Shown: positions 20,168 to 29,700 of the stretch, in pieces
How the letters are laid out: each line of letters opens with the position of its first letter
Numbering within the stretch: the stretch's first letter is position 1
From: Legionella tucsonensis
GTDB lineage: Bacteria; Pseudomonadota; Gammaproteobacteria; Legionellales; Legionellaceae
Direction: 5' to 3'
Length of the DNA stretch: 64,000 nucleotides
Assembly (NCBI RefSeq): GCF_001468035.1
Contig: NZ_LNZA01000001.1
Coordinates: 1,679,313 to 1,743,312, forward strand
Program-made: the position numbers and the translations under genes
The notes under the pieces: model-generated
Told to the model about the DNA's origin: nothing
The model's input: only the letters and a program-made list of their open reading frames with translations
Databases searched by the model: none

Positions 20168-21181
20168 ATGACCGATTACAACATACCATTAAGGTTAACT
20201 CGCTTAAGAAATAGTGCAATGTCTCGTGCTTTAGTTAAAGAAACACGCTTACATCCACAACAATTCATTGCTCCTTTATTTATTAGTGAATTACTTAATG
20301 CACCACAAGAAATAAGTGCAATGCCCGGTCAATTTCAATTAAGTCTCGATTGTATTCCAAATGAAATTGAATTACTCACTTCCTTGGGTATTCCTGCAGT
20401 GCTTTTGTTTGGTATACCTAAATATAAAGACGCTTATGGTAGTGAATCATTTAATCATGAAGGAATTATTCAAAAAGCGATAAAAGCAATTCGTTCTGTA
20501 AATAAGGACATCCTAATTATTACTGACCTTTGTTTTTGCGAATACACAGATCATGGCCATTGTGGGGTGCTCGCTGGAGAATGCATTGATACCGACAAGA
20601 CTTTGGCTTTTCTTGCAAAACAAGCTGTAAGTCATGCACGAGCTGGTGCAGATTGGGTCGCACCTAGTGGAATGACTGATGGAATGGTAAGTGTCATTCG
20701 TGAAGCATTGGATGCCCAAGGATATCAGCATATTCCTATTTTAAGTTACAGCGCCAAATACTGCTCCTGCCTTTATGGGCCTTTTAGAGAGGCAGCTCAG
20801 GGTGCACCAAAATTCGGTGATCGCAAGGCCTATCAAATGGATCCCGCAAACAGTGCCGAGGCTTTAAGAGAAACAGCCCTGGACATTGAAGAAGGAGTCG
20901 ATATGATCATGGTAAAACCTGCCGGATTTTATCTGGATATTATAACGAAGCTAAAGCAACATTTCCCTGAAGTTCCTCTTTGTGCCTATCAGGTAAGCGG
21001 TGAATATTCGATGATTAAAATTGCTGCTCAAAACAAGCTCATCAATGAAGAGCAAGCTATAATGGAGAGTTTGGTTGCGATAAAACGTGCTGGAGCAGAT
21101 TTTATTATTTCTTACTTTGCCAAAGATATCGCACGTTTATTGAGTAAGAATAAATCATATAGTATAAGCGCGCTTAGCTAA
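20168..21181 (+). CDS. hemB: Delta-aminolevulinic acid dehydratase (porphobilinogen synthase)
   Basis: A 337-residue enzyme condensing two 5-aminolevulinates to porphobilinogen in haem synthesis. Schiff-base lysines are K197 (SYSAKYCS) and K250 (MIMVKPAGF). The metal site has three cysteines, C122, C124 and C132 (LCFCEYTDHGHCG), as in the zinc-dependent class. I use the ATG at 20168 (MTDYNIPLRLTR) with AGGA 9 bases upstream; the frame extends to 20111 but that part is not conserved. It is separated from tamB by about 140 bases and probably has its own promoter. Confidence 0.97.
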   Translation: MTDYNIPLRLTRLRNSAMSRALVKETRLHPQQFIAPLFISELLNAPQEISAMPGQFQLSLDCIPNEIELLTSLGIPAVLLFGIPKYKDAYGSESFNHEGIIQKAIKAIRSVNKDILIITDLCFCEYTDHGHCGVLAGECIDTDKTLAFLAKQAVSHARAGADWVAPSGMTDGMVSVIREALDAQGYQHIPILSYSAKYCSCLYGPFREAAQGAPKFGDRKAYQMDPANSAEALRETALDIEEGVDMIMVKPAGFYLDIITKLKQHFPEVPLCAYQVSGEYSMIKIAAQNKLINEEQAIMESLVAIKRAGADFIISYFAKDIARLLSKNKSYSISALS

Positions 21182-21442
21182 AACACTTATTCTCTATGTA
21201 GAAGAAAGCACAGACTCTTTAGTTTGCTTTTGTTATCTGAGGGAAAATAGACTTCTAATACCATTCCAAAAACTTGCTTAAGTTAATGGTAATAGACACT
21301 AAGTTATTTTGCGAGATATACTCTTTGATGCGTTTTAAAGATGTAAAAAATCCGATTGGTTAAGAACAGTTATTTTTTCACAACCTAGTGACATATTAAC
21401 TTCTAACGAATCACTTATAAATTAAATGGAGAGAAAGATATA

Positions 21443-21832
21443 ATGAATTTAATATTTAAAGGTTTTTCAGCAGTAGCTTTAAGTTTAAGTGCTGTAACAG
21501 CTTTTGCAAGCCCCGTTTATTTAATCACCCATAACAATACTCCTGTAGAGTCAAATGCATACATTGCAGGTGTACCTTCCCCATACCCCACTGCCGCCAA
21601 TTCAACACAAAAAGTTTATTGGAATCTCGTAAAATTGGCCTGCTATGGACATACAACTGGTAAACAGTGTACTGCAATAATTAAAATGGCTACTAATACT
21701 GCTAATCCCATAGAAGTTGGAGAACTTCGTATGGATCTTGAAACCGGTGATATCACTCCAAAATATTTATCAAGGAACGGATATACCCTTTTTGTAAATG
21801 GTCTTGGTGAGGCAACCATTACCAAAAATTAA
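21443..21832 (+). CDS. Small secreted hypothetical protein (129 aa)
   Basis: The protein has a cleavable signal peptide (about residues 1-22, ending VTAFAS) and a mature part of roughly 107 residues with only two cysteines (LACYG and KQCTA), likely forming a disulfide in the periplasm. GGAGAGAAAG lies before the ATG. I do not recognise the family; it resembles small exported Legionella proteins in style only. Two hairpins downstream (21855-21872 and 22031-22057) would end its transcript. Confidence 0.7.
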   Translation: MNLIFKGFSAVALSLSAVTAFASPVYLITHNNTPVESNAYIAGVPSPYPTAANSTQKVYWNLVKLACYGHTTGKQCTAIIKMATNTANPIEVGELRMDLETGDITPKYLSRNGYTLFVNGLGEATITKN

Positions 21833-21854
21833 TTATCTTCATTTATATCAGTTA

Positions 21855-21872
21855 GGAGGCGGATTCGCCTCC
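21855..21872. terminator. Perfect 7-bp hairpin
   Basis: GGAGGCG (21855-21861), loop GATT, CGCCTCC (21866-21872), 22 bases after the stop of the secreted protein gene. It lacks a T-run, so termination may be weak or Rho-assisted. Confidence 0.5.
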
Positions 21873-21943
21873 ATCTAAACTACTCAGTAATAAATTAATA
21901 ACATAAAAGTAACCGTCCGCTGCTATGCATGGCAAATGGGTCA

Positions 21944-21981
21944 TAGCCTATGTAGGCTGATTCTGGGCTTACAAAGCCCAG
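21944..21981. repeat. TATGTAGGCTG-type repeat with hairpin
   Basis: TATGTAGGCTG is followed by an 8-bp hairpin CTGGGCTT-ACA-AAGCCCAG (21963-21981). The same leader string, a hairpin and AGCAA occur at 1733-1766, so these are two diverged copies of one repeat. Confidence 0.5.
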
Positions 21982-22030
21982 CAATGAAACTCGAAGGATA
22001 CACAGTGGGTTGCAAAACTACGGGTACAAA

Positions 22031-22057
22031 TTAAAAGCCACTTTAAGTGGCTTTTAA
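22031..22057. terminator. Bidirectional Rho-independent terminator
   Basis: TTAAAAGCCACTT and its complement AAGTGGCTTTTAA form a perfect 13-bp stem around one base, with T-runs on both strands. It lies between the secreted protein gene (+) and the fadL-like gene (-), which converge here. Confidence 0.8.
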
Positions 22058-22082
22058 TTTATCGTGACTACTTCTAAAATAA

Positions 22083-23516
22083 TTATTTAGTAGGTACTTC
22101 GGGAACTTTATCAATAATCCATGTCAATTGAGCACCCACAAGATCGGCTGCGAAGTTACCCTCATTAACATTCACATTGTATGTAGAGGTTTGTGAAAGT
22201 GCCTGGACAGAATTAACATTTGGCTTACCTCCAGGAAACAGGTGAGTGTATCCTACATCGACACCAATAGTGGGTCGCCATTGATAATGGGCACCAAAAG
22301 CAATTGCCCAACGATCCATATCAGGTAAACGAACATTCCTATCCGTATCGGTTGTTGGAGTCTGATCATAGCCACCACCTACACGAAGCATAAGTTTTTG
22401 ATTCACATGATAATTTGCACCAAGAGCAACACGCCAAGAATCATGGTAGTTTTGTGGTACGACGCTATTAATATTTGCTTGCGTCACATTAAAAAGTAAT
22501 GGTGGCCCAATATTGGGTACTGCAACATTATTTAATTGAATTTGTTTAAAAACACCCCAACCTGTATAAACAACAGATCCTAATAAAGCTAACTTCTCAT
22601 TGACATCCTGATAAGCACTTAATGTAAGTACATCTGGGAATTCTTGTGGATCACCAAATAGCTCATTATTTCTACGGGTTGTTGAAGGGGGTAATACTGG
22701 GAAAATCAGATTAAAATTATTATTAGCCAATACTCCAGTCAAGCGACTATGTCCGTAAAAAACATGTCTTACTCTGGATTGATAATTAAGACCTATGCGG
22801 GTGTGATTATCATTAAATATTCCCATCACTCCAACATGGAAGCCAACTCCATAAGATTTTGCTTTGTTGTAACTTAAAGTGTCAACGAGAGCAGGATCTT
22901 CTCCAAGAATTTGAAATAAAGTAGGCGCACCAATCATTTGATTAAATTTAACACGAGACCATTGAATATCAAGACCAGCTCCCAATGCAAGGTGTTCCGT
23001 GAGTCGAGTACCTAATTCTGGTGAAACATCCATTGTCAAAATTTCGGTATACGTCGCTGAATAACGTACAGGAGAATCGGAAGCCCAGTCGGTAGACAAC
23101 CCAAATGGAGAAGTAACACTTATGCCAAAGGTGGTACGCTCACCTAAAGGAAGAGCATAATGAAATGAAGGAACAAATGCATCATAGCTTCCATCTAGGC
23201 CTTCGAAATTTTGTATGTATTGAACAGAAGTAGGACCAGTGCGCGTAGTAAAAGTACTCGTGCCATCCAGTTTCATAGTGGGAAATATGCCAACTCCACC
23301 AAACACTAATTGCTGCTCACGAATTAAGGCTAAACCAGCAGGATTATACCAGCCTGTTGATGCATCAGCTGCTTCAGCTGCAGAACCAGCAGCATAGTTA
23401 CCAACTACATATCCAGCGCCCTCTCCGTATAAAGAAAATCCTGCTGCATGAACTCCACCTGCAGCCAGAACACTAATGACAGCCGCGCTAACTAGTGTCC
23501 TTAAAGGTTTGTGCAT
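22083..23516 (-). CDS. fadL: FadL/OmpP1-type outer membrane porin
   Basis: A complete 477-residue FadL-family porin for uptake of long-chain fatty acids or other hydrophobic molecules. Signal peptide (about 1-25, ending GGVHA), then the family's N-terminal hatch with AGSAAEAADASTGWYNPAGL; the barrel has repeated NYQSRVRH-like strands and ends VPEVPTK. I start at the ATG ending 23516: AAGGAG lies 8 bases upstream, whereas the GTG at 23525 directly abuts that site. The partial gene at 1-1077 is a paralogue. Confidence 0.93.
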   Translation of the reverse strand: MHKPLRTLVSAAVISVLAAGGVHAAGFSLYGEGAGYVVGNYAAGSAAEAADASTGWYNPAGLALIREQQLVFGGVGIFPTMKLDGTSTFTTRTGPTSVQYIQNFEGLDGSYDAFVPSFHYALPLGERTTFGISVTSPFGLSTDWASDSPVRYSATYTEILTMDVSPELGTRLTEHLALGAGLDIQWSRVKFNQMIGAPTLFQILGEDPALVDTLSYNKAKSYGVGFHVGVMGIFNDNHTRIGLNYQSRVRHVFYGHSRLTGVLANNNFNLIFPVLPPSTTRRNNELFGDPQEFPDVLTLSAYQDVNEKLALLGSVVYTGWGVFKQIQLNNVAVPNIGPPLLFNVTQANINSVVPQNYHDSWRVALGANYHVNQKLMLRVGGGYDQTPTTDTDRNVRLPDMDRWAIAFGAHYQWRPTIGVDVGYTHLFPGGKPNVNSVQALSQTSTYNVNVNEGNFAADLVGAQLTWIIDKVPEVPTK

Positions 23517-23557
23517 ATTTTTCACTCCTTAACTCCTCCAGTATCATATAGCGCCAC

Positions 23558-23659
23558 CCACTAAGTTCTATACATCGTTGCAAGTTCGTTCGGCTCAGTC
23601 ATGTACTTGAGTACACTCCTTCATCTTACTTTACTCGCGCCTCATCTAGTACTTAGTGG
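23558..23659. repeat. Inverted-repeat-bounded element
   Basis: CCACTAAGT (23558-23566) and ACTTAGTGG (23651-23659) flank about 84 bases that include the palindrome GTACTTGAGTAC and ACACTCC. The core is shared with the segment near 9090, so it is probably a dispersed repeat. Confidence 0.45.
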
Positions 23660-23785
23660 ATAACGTTATACTTCAAAAAAATTGATAAAATACGTCCACT
23701 AAATAGCGAGTGTACCCTGTTTTCAAATCATTAAAAACACCTTAAAAACACTTTTTTCTTATTTATATTCAATAAGTAATGAATA

Positions 23786-23822
23786 TTAACCATGATGATT
23801 TTAATTAAATCATCATGGTTAA
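23786..23822. promoter_or_regulatory. 37-bp palindrome upstream of lysC-lysA
   Basis: TTAACCATGATGATTT (23786-23801) and AAATCATCATGGTTAA (23807-23822) are exact complements around TAATT. It lies about 100 bases before the lysC-lysA start, between divergent genes, so a terminator role is not needed; an operator or attenuator-like role is possible but unproven. Confidence 0.4.
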
Positions 23823-23924
23823 TTAATATGAAGCCTGTCTATGAATGTCCAATTCAAAACATTTAGACTTGTACACCTACTCCCGTCCATGCTAATGTGT
23901 TTTAATTTTGTGCGGACATGAATC

Positions 23925-26486
23925 ATGCGACAAATAGTAACTAAATTCGGTGGCACCAGCGTTTCAACTCGTAACACTTGGAATAGCATTGCTTCCATAA
24001 CTAAAAAACATATGAGCGCTGGGGTACAGCCCATTATTGTATGCTCCGCACTCACACAAATTTCTAACAGACTTGAAAAAGCCATTGAGGCTGCTTTAAT
24101 CAATGAACATCAGAGCATTCTTGCTGATATTCGTTATGAACATATTAATCTAGCTAAACAGCTGGAAGTAGATTCTGAATTAGTTGCCAAAGATTTGTTG
24201 CAATTACAACAGTGGCTCACTGGCATCGCCTTATTAAAACAAGCTCCTGCGAAAACGCATGCAGAAATTTTAAGTACGGGCGAACTCATGATGACCCGTC
24301 TAGGTCATGCATTTCTCGAAAAACAAGGAATTCGTTGTAAATGGTATGATGCACGTGAACTTTTAACCAGCACACCCTTCCCTGATGGGGTGTCTGCAAA
24401 TTATCTGTCTGCCCGTTGTGAGAGTGAACATGATCCTGAATTAGTCGAAAAATTTATCTCAAGCGGTGCTCAAACCATTATTACTCAAGGTTTTTTTGCT
24501 GCGAATCCTCAGGGCGAGACTGTTTTGTTAGGCCGCGGGGGTTCTGATACTTCGGCGGCTTTACTTGCTGGAAAACTCCAAGCTTCATCTTGTGAAATCT
24601 GGACTGATGTTCCTGGAATTTATACTGCGAATCCTCATCAATTGCCACAGGCACGTTTATTGAAAAAATTAAATTATGATGAAGCTCAGGAAATTGCGAC
24701 GATGGGAGCGAAAGTATTGCATCCCAATTGTATTCCTCCTGTTCGACGAGCCAATATTCCAATGTCAGTCAAATTTACGCAAATGCCAGAACATTCAGGA
24801 ACGCTCATTACTAAGGATATTGATGAAACTGCACCATTAATAAAATCCATTCAAATCAAAAACAGTATTTTATTGATTTCTATAGATACCTTGCACATGT
24901 GGCAACAAGTTGGATTTTTATCTGATGTATTTACAGCCTTCAAAAATCACGGTTTCTCAGTAGATTTACTCTCTTCCTCTGAGTTTAACGTCACATTGTC
25001 TCTCGATATCAATAGTAAAATACATGACCGACCAGCAATTAATGCCTTACTCGCTGAATTGAATCAATTTGGCCGCGCAAAGCTCATTGAACCCTGTAGT
25101 GCTGTGAGCCTCGTAGGCCATCATATCAGAACTGTATTGCCACAACTTGGTCCTGCGTTAGAAGTGTTTGAAGCAAAACAAGTCTATTTAATGTCACTCG
25201 CATCTAATGACTTGAACCTAACCTTTGTTGTTGATGAATCGCAGGCAAATCAATTATGCCAAAAGCTGCATCATTTGCTCATAGAAAATAATCCTCAAAT
25301 TTTCTATTATTCAAAAAGCTGGCATGAGGAATTTGGCAAACCTGCTGTTCGTGATACTCCATGGTGGGAAAAAGAGCGCGATCGTTTATTAACTATTGCT
25401 TCACTTAATTCGCCTTGCTATGTCTACCATAGTCCAACTCAAGCCGCCCGAGCCAAGCAATTGTTGACTTTAAAATCGATCGATACATTGTTTTATGCGA
25501 TTAAAGCCAATCCTCATCCATCGATTTTAAAAACTATGGAAAATGAAGGCATCGGTTTTGAATGTGTTTCCATTCAAGAATTAGACAGAGTATTGGAACT
25601 CTTTCCTAGCATAGACCGAAAACGAATTTTGTTTACCCCTAATTTTGCACCAAAAACGGAATACGAATATGCATTAAATCTTAGCTGTTATGTGACCATA
25701 GATAGCTTATACCCCCTTGAACATTGGCCTAATTTATTTAAAAACCGTGAAGTCATTATTCGTATTGATCCAGGGACTGGTGCTGGCCATCACAAACATG
25801 TTTCAACTGGGGGAAATGAGTCAAAATTTGGCATTACCCAAAATGACATTGACCAGGTTGTGGCACTAACCAATAAACATAAAATCCAGGTAGTTGGTTT
25901 ACACGCACATTCAGGTAGCGGCATTCTTACTCCGGAGTTATGGCAGCAAACTGCCTTAATGCTTGCCTCTCTAACAGAGCAATTCCCACATGCCAAATCC
26001 ATTAATCTGGGAGGTGGCTTGGGTATCATAGAAAAACCTGGGCAACAACCCTTAGATTTTGTAAATATGGATGCTTTGTTAATGGCAGTAAAATCACGTT
26101 ATCCACACATTGAAATCTGGCTTGAGCCTGGTCGTTTTTTTGTAGCAGAAAGCGGTGTTATTCTTGCCAAAGTCACTCAATGTAAAGAAAAAGGTAAGGT
26201 AAAATTTGTAGGCATTGAAACAGGTATGAATTCACTAATTCGACCTTCCTTATATGGCGCTTACCATGAAATTGTCAACTTAAGTCGATTGCATGAGGAA
26301 AAAGCGGGCTTTTCTCATATCGTAGGTCCCATTTGTGAGTCAGGAGACACCTTAGGCTATGACCGATTATTACCGGTCACCGAAGAAGGTGATGTGTTAT
26401 TAATTGCTAATGCTGGAGCCTACGGCCGTTGCATGAGTTCACATTACAATTTACGTCCACCGGCACAAGAAATTGTTATCGATTGA
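23925..26486 (+). CDS. lysC-lysA: Bifunctional aspartate kinase / diaminopimelate decarboxylase
   Basis: An 853-residue fusion of the first and last dedicated enzymes of lysine synthesis. Residues about 1-300 form the aspartate kinase (TKFGGTSVSTRNTW, GRGGSDTSAALLAGKL, TDVPGIYTANP), and about 310-440 are ACT-type regulatory segments. From about residue 470 is the PLP-dependent meso-diaminopimelate decarboxylase: K527 in FYAIKANPHP is the Schiff-base lysine, with GGGLGI, LEPGRFFVAESG and CESGDTLGYDR. Such fusions are known in some gammaproteobacteria. The decarboxylase part is duplicated in the chimeric gene at 32755-34170. Confidence 0.95.
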   Translation: MRQIVTKFGGTSVSTRNTWNSIASITKKHMSAGVQPIIVCSALTQISNRLEKAIEAALINEHQSILADIRYEHINLAKQLEVDSELVAKDLLQLQQWLTGIALLKQAPAKTHAEILSTGELMMTRLGHAFLEKQGIRCKWYDARELLTSTPFPDGVSANYLSARCESEHDPELVEKFISSGAQTIITQGFFAANPQGETVLLGRGGSDTSAALLAGKLQASSCEIWTDVPGIYTANPHQLPQARLLKKLNYDEAQEIATMGAKVLHPNCIPPVRRANIPMSVKFTQMPEHSGTLITKDIDETAPLIKSIQIKNSILLISIDTLHMWQQVGFLSDVFTAFKNHGFSVDLLSSSEFNVTLSLDINSKIHDRPAINALLAELNQFGRAKLIEPCSAVSLVGHHIRTVLPQLGPALEVFEAKQVYLMSLASNDLNLTFVVDESQANQLCQKLHHLLIENNPQIFYYSKSWHEEFGKPAVRDTPWWEKERDRLLTIASLNSPCYVYHSPTQAARAKQLLTLKSIDTLFYAIKANPHPSILKTMENEGIGFECVSIQELDRVLELFPSIDRKRILFTPNFAPKTEYEYALNLSCYVTIDSLYPLEHWPNLFKNREVIIRIDPGTGAGHHKHVSTGGNESKFGITQNDIDQVVALTNKHKIQVVGLHAHSGSGILTPELWQQTALMLASLTEQFPHAKSINLGGGLGIIEKPGQQPLDFVNMDALLMAVKSRYPHIEIWLEPGRFFVAESGVILAKVTQCKEKGKVKFVGIETGMNSLIRPSLYGAYHEIVNLSRLHEEKAGFSHIVGPICESGDTLGYDRLLPVTEEGDVLLIANAGAYGRCMSSHYNLRPPAQEIVID

Positions 26487-26509
26487 TTCCTTCTCCTCTG
26501 GGAGAAGGC

Positions 26510-26640
26510 CCATTAAGTTAAAGGTTTTTTGTCATTCCCGCACACGCGGGGATCTATTTTTAAAATGGCACTGTACCTCGCTAGAAATAAATTTCCTCCT
26601 TCGCAGGAATGAACATTTTTTCCTTAACCTAATGGTAAAT
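26510..26640. repeat. Dispersed palindromic element, copy A
   Basis: The core starts GTCATTCCCGCACACGCGGG and includes GGCACTGTACCTCGCTAGAA before ending CGCAGGAATGAA. Outer arms CCATTAAGTTAAAGG and CCTTAACCTAATGG are imperfect complements, giving a structure of about 125 bp. Related copies are at 38829-38915 and 60250-60350. It fills most of the gap between lysC-lysA and the helicase gene. Confidence 0.7.
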
Positions 26641-26748
26641 GGTAGTGGAGCGAAGGTCCCCATAGAAGGATTATGATGTTTTTATAATTCAATTTCATTA
26701 CTCGCCCTCTCCCCATTAATAACAAAAATACAGGGATAAAAAATAACA

Positions 26749-29700
26749 ATGCTAATCGACAGTGATCAACGAAGCCAAGCCACAAATCCTTCCATATCAT
26801 TTATCGTACAAGCTCCAGCAGGCTCAGGTAAAACTGAAATTCTTACGCAGCGTTATTTGCGGCTATTAAGCACTGTAACTGCCCCAGAGCAAATTGTAGC
26901 ATTAACATTCACCCGCAAAGCTGCAAGTGAAATGCGGGAGCGTATAGTGCTCGCATTACAACAAGCCGCAAATAATAAAAAAGCCAATACACTTCATCAA
27001 CAAATGACACTCGATTTTGCTCGTGCAGCCCTTCAGTGTGATAGTCATTTTCAATGGAATTTATTACATCAACCGAATCGATTAAAAGTCATTACAATTG
27101 ACTCTTTATGCCAAAGCATCAATCAGGCAATTCCTCTCTTAGAAAAACAAATTGCTTATTCAAAGATTACTGAAAAAGCTAACAGTTATTATTTAAACGC
27201 GAGCCGACACTGTATTCAGTTTGCTCTGGCAAGACATGAATATCAAAAGGCGATAAAAACACTCTTGTTGCATGTTGATAATCGTCAGGATCGATTACTT
27301 GAATTATTTACTGCACTCCTTTCTCAAAGAGATCAATGGTTAGCCCCTCTCTTTCAAGCACGTGCACAAGAAAAATCAACTTTTGAACGCGCACTACGAC
27401 TTATAGAACAGCATGAATTAAAGCGGTTCAAACAAAGTCTACCCTCACATTTGGCTCTTGAGTTGACCCAATGTGCTCGTGAATTGGCAATTATAGAAAA
27501 TAATCCCCACTCGCCACGCTATCAGCTAAAAGATTGGCATGATTTTCAACACACCAATCAAGAGATTGCGAACGCTTTAAGTAAACTCTTGCTTACAGGC
27601 GATGCGAATTTTCGTAAAAGTTTTGATCATCACGTTGGTTTACTTAGTAGCTCCTGTACACCGGACGAATATAAAAGACTCAAAAATACCAGCAAAGAAT
27701 TGCTCAACGAGCTCAATGAATATCCTGATTTCCTTGCAGCATTAATTCAAGTCAGCAATTTACCTGAGCCAAAATATGATCCTGAGCAATGGGAAGTTCT
27801 GCAAGCACTCTTTTTGTTACTTCCTCTTCTTGTAGGTCATTTACACATTTTGTTTAGCGAACAAAATGAAGTTGATTTCACTGCAATATCGCAGCAAGCA
27901 TTGAGTGCATTAGGCGATGTAGAAAATCCTACTGACTTAGCTTTATATTTAGATCATACACTTCATCATATTCTGGTCGATGAGTTTCAGGATACTTCGA
28001 TTACCCAGTTTGAATTGTTAACCAAACTTGTAAGTGGATGGCAGGAAGGTGATGGGAAAACTCTTTTTATCGTCGGTGATCCCATGCAATCCATTTACCG
28101 CTTTAGGCAAGCAGAAGTAGGATTATTTTTTCGCGCCAAAGAACGAGGCATAGGCCCCGTCAAACTCCGCTCGCTGCAACTGTGTTGCAATTTCCGTTCA
28201 ACACAAACGATTGTAAATTGGGTAAATAATCAATTCGCCTATATCTTCCCCAGGCAAGTTGATATTGAGTCAGGTGCAGTTTCATTTCATCCCAGTAAAG
28301 ATGTCATCCAGGATGAAAAATACAGCGCAATTCATACCATTCAATTTAAAAATCGAGAACAGGAAGCAAAGAAACTCATAGAAATCATTCAATACGAATT
28401 GCAAACTAATCCCGAACAAACTATGGCTATTTTGGTACGCTCAAGAACTCAACTTGGTGAAATCATTCGTCTCTTGCGCCACCATCAAGTTCCTTATCAG
28501 GGCACTGATATCACTTTATTAGCCAATCTAAGCCACCTGCGTGATGTTTGGTCATTAACCCAGGCTTTACTAACCCCAGCAAACCGCCTCTCTTGGCTCG
28601 CTGTACTTCATAGTCCTTATTGTGGTTTGGATTTAAACGATATCCATATCATAGCCAACTTTAACAAGAAAAAGTCGATTTACTTTGCTTTATTGCATTT
28701 AAACAAAATCCTAGGATTAAGCGAGGAAGGCAGAATTCGCGCTAATTTTTTTATACACATTATGCACAAAGCACTGACTCAAAGGTATGAAATCAGGCTC
28801 TCTGACTGGGTAATTCAAACTTTAAAAGAATTACACATCGACAATATCCTAAACACCAATCAACTCAATGATCTCGAACAATTCTGGACCTTACTTGATC
28901 GCTATGAACAAGACGGTCGCTTACCGGATATAAAAGAATTTCTCTCAGAACTCAATAAACTCTATTCACAGCAAGCAAATCCTGCTCGTTTACACGTGAT
29001 GACCATTCATAAGTCCAAAGGACTTGAATTTGATACGGTATTTTTACCTGGTTTAGGCGCACAACCTAATCGTGGCGATAATCCAATGATACGCTGGCTG
29101 AATTTACCGACACAAAAACAGGGCAATTTATTACTCATGTCACCGATACAAGGCGCACATCAAGAACATTGTGCTTTATATGATTATTTAAGCCAATTAG
29201 ATGAAGTAAAAAGTCATTATGAAGCACAACGATTACTGTATGTTGCTGTGACTCGAGCAAAGTCACGTTTGTATCTAATGGATCATTCAGAAAGATCCTC
29301 CAAAGCATCATTTAGGAATCTTCTTAAGCATCTAGAATTTACTGATAATGAACCGACGTTGCTTGTTGAAGAGCGAAACTCATCTCTGCCTAAACTATTA
29401 AGTTTACCGCTTGATTATTACCAAAATAAAAAATCTGAAATTTTTAATCTCCATCTCAATATAAAGACAGATCCCTTTCTTTTATCAACAAGTATTCCTC
29501 GACTCATTGGCATAGTAACTCACCAATTATTGCAATGGATCTGTGATAATCACCCAAAAGCTATAACGGAAATTCCCTGGAGCATCGCTCGGTATGAATT
29601 GAGAAAGTTAGGTTTTGATGAAAGAACACAACATGAAGCACTATTTACCATGCGAGAACAAATTACCCGGATGTTTGAGGATCAAACAGGTTTTTGGATT

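Larger units (their letters stand above)
23517..23924. other. 408-base divergent intergenic region (fadL / lysC-lysA)
   Basis: It carries the promoters for both divergent genes. I see two structures: an element bounded by the inverted repeats CCACTAAGT and ACTTAGTGG (23558-23659), containing GTACTTGAGTAC, and a 37-bp near-perfect palindrome at 23786-23822. No gene is supported. Confidence 0.5.

Noticed and set aside
26473-26676. Plus-strand 67-codon frame after lysC-lysA
   Set aside because: It is made of the palindromic repeat at 26510-26640 and has no ribosome site or family features.
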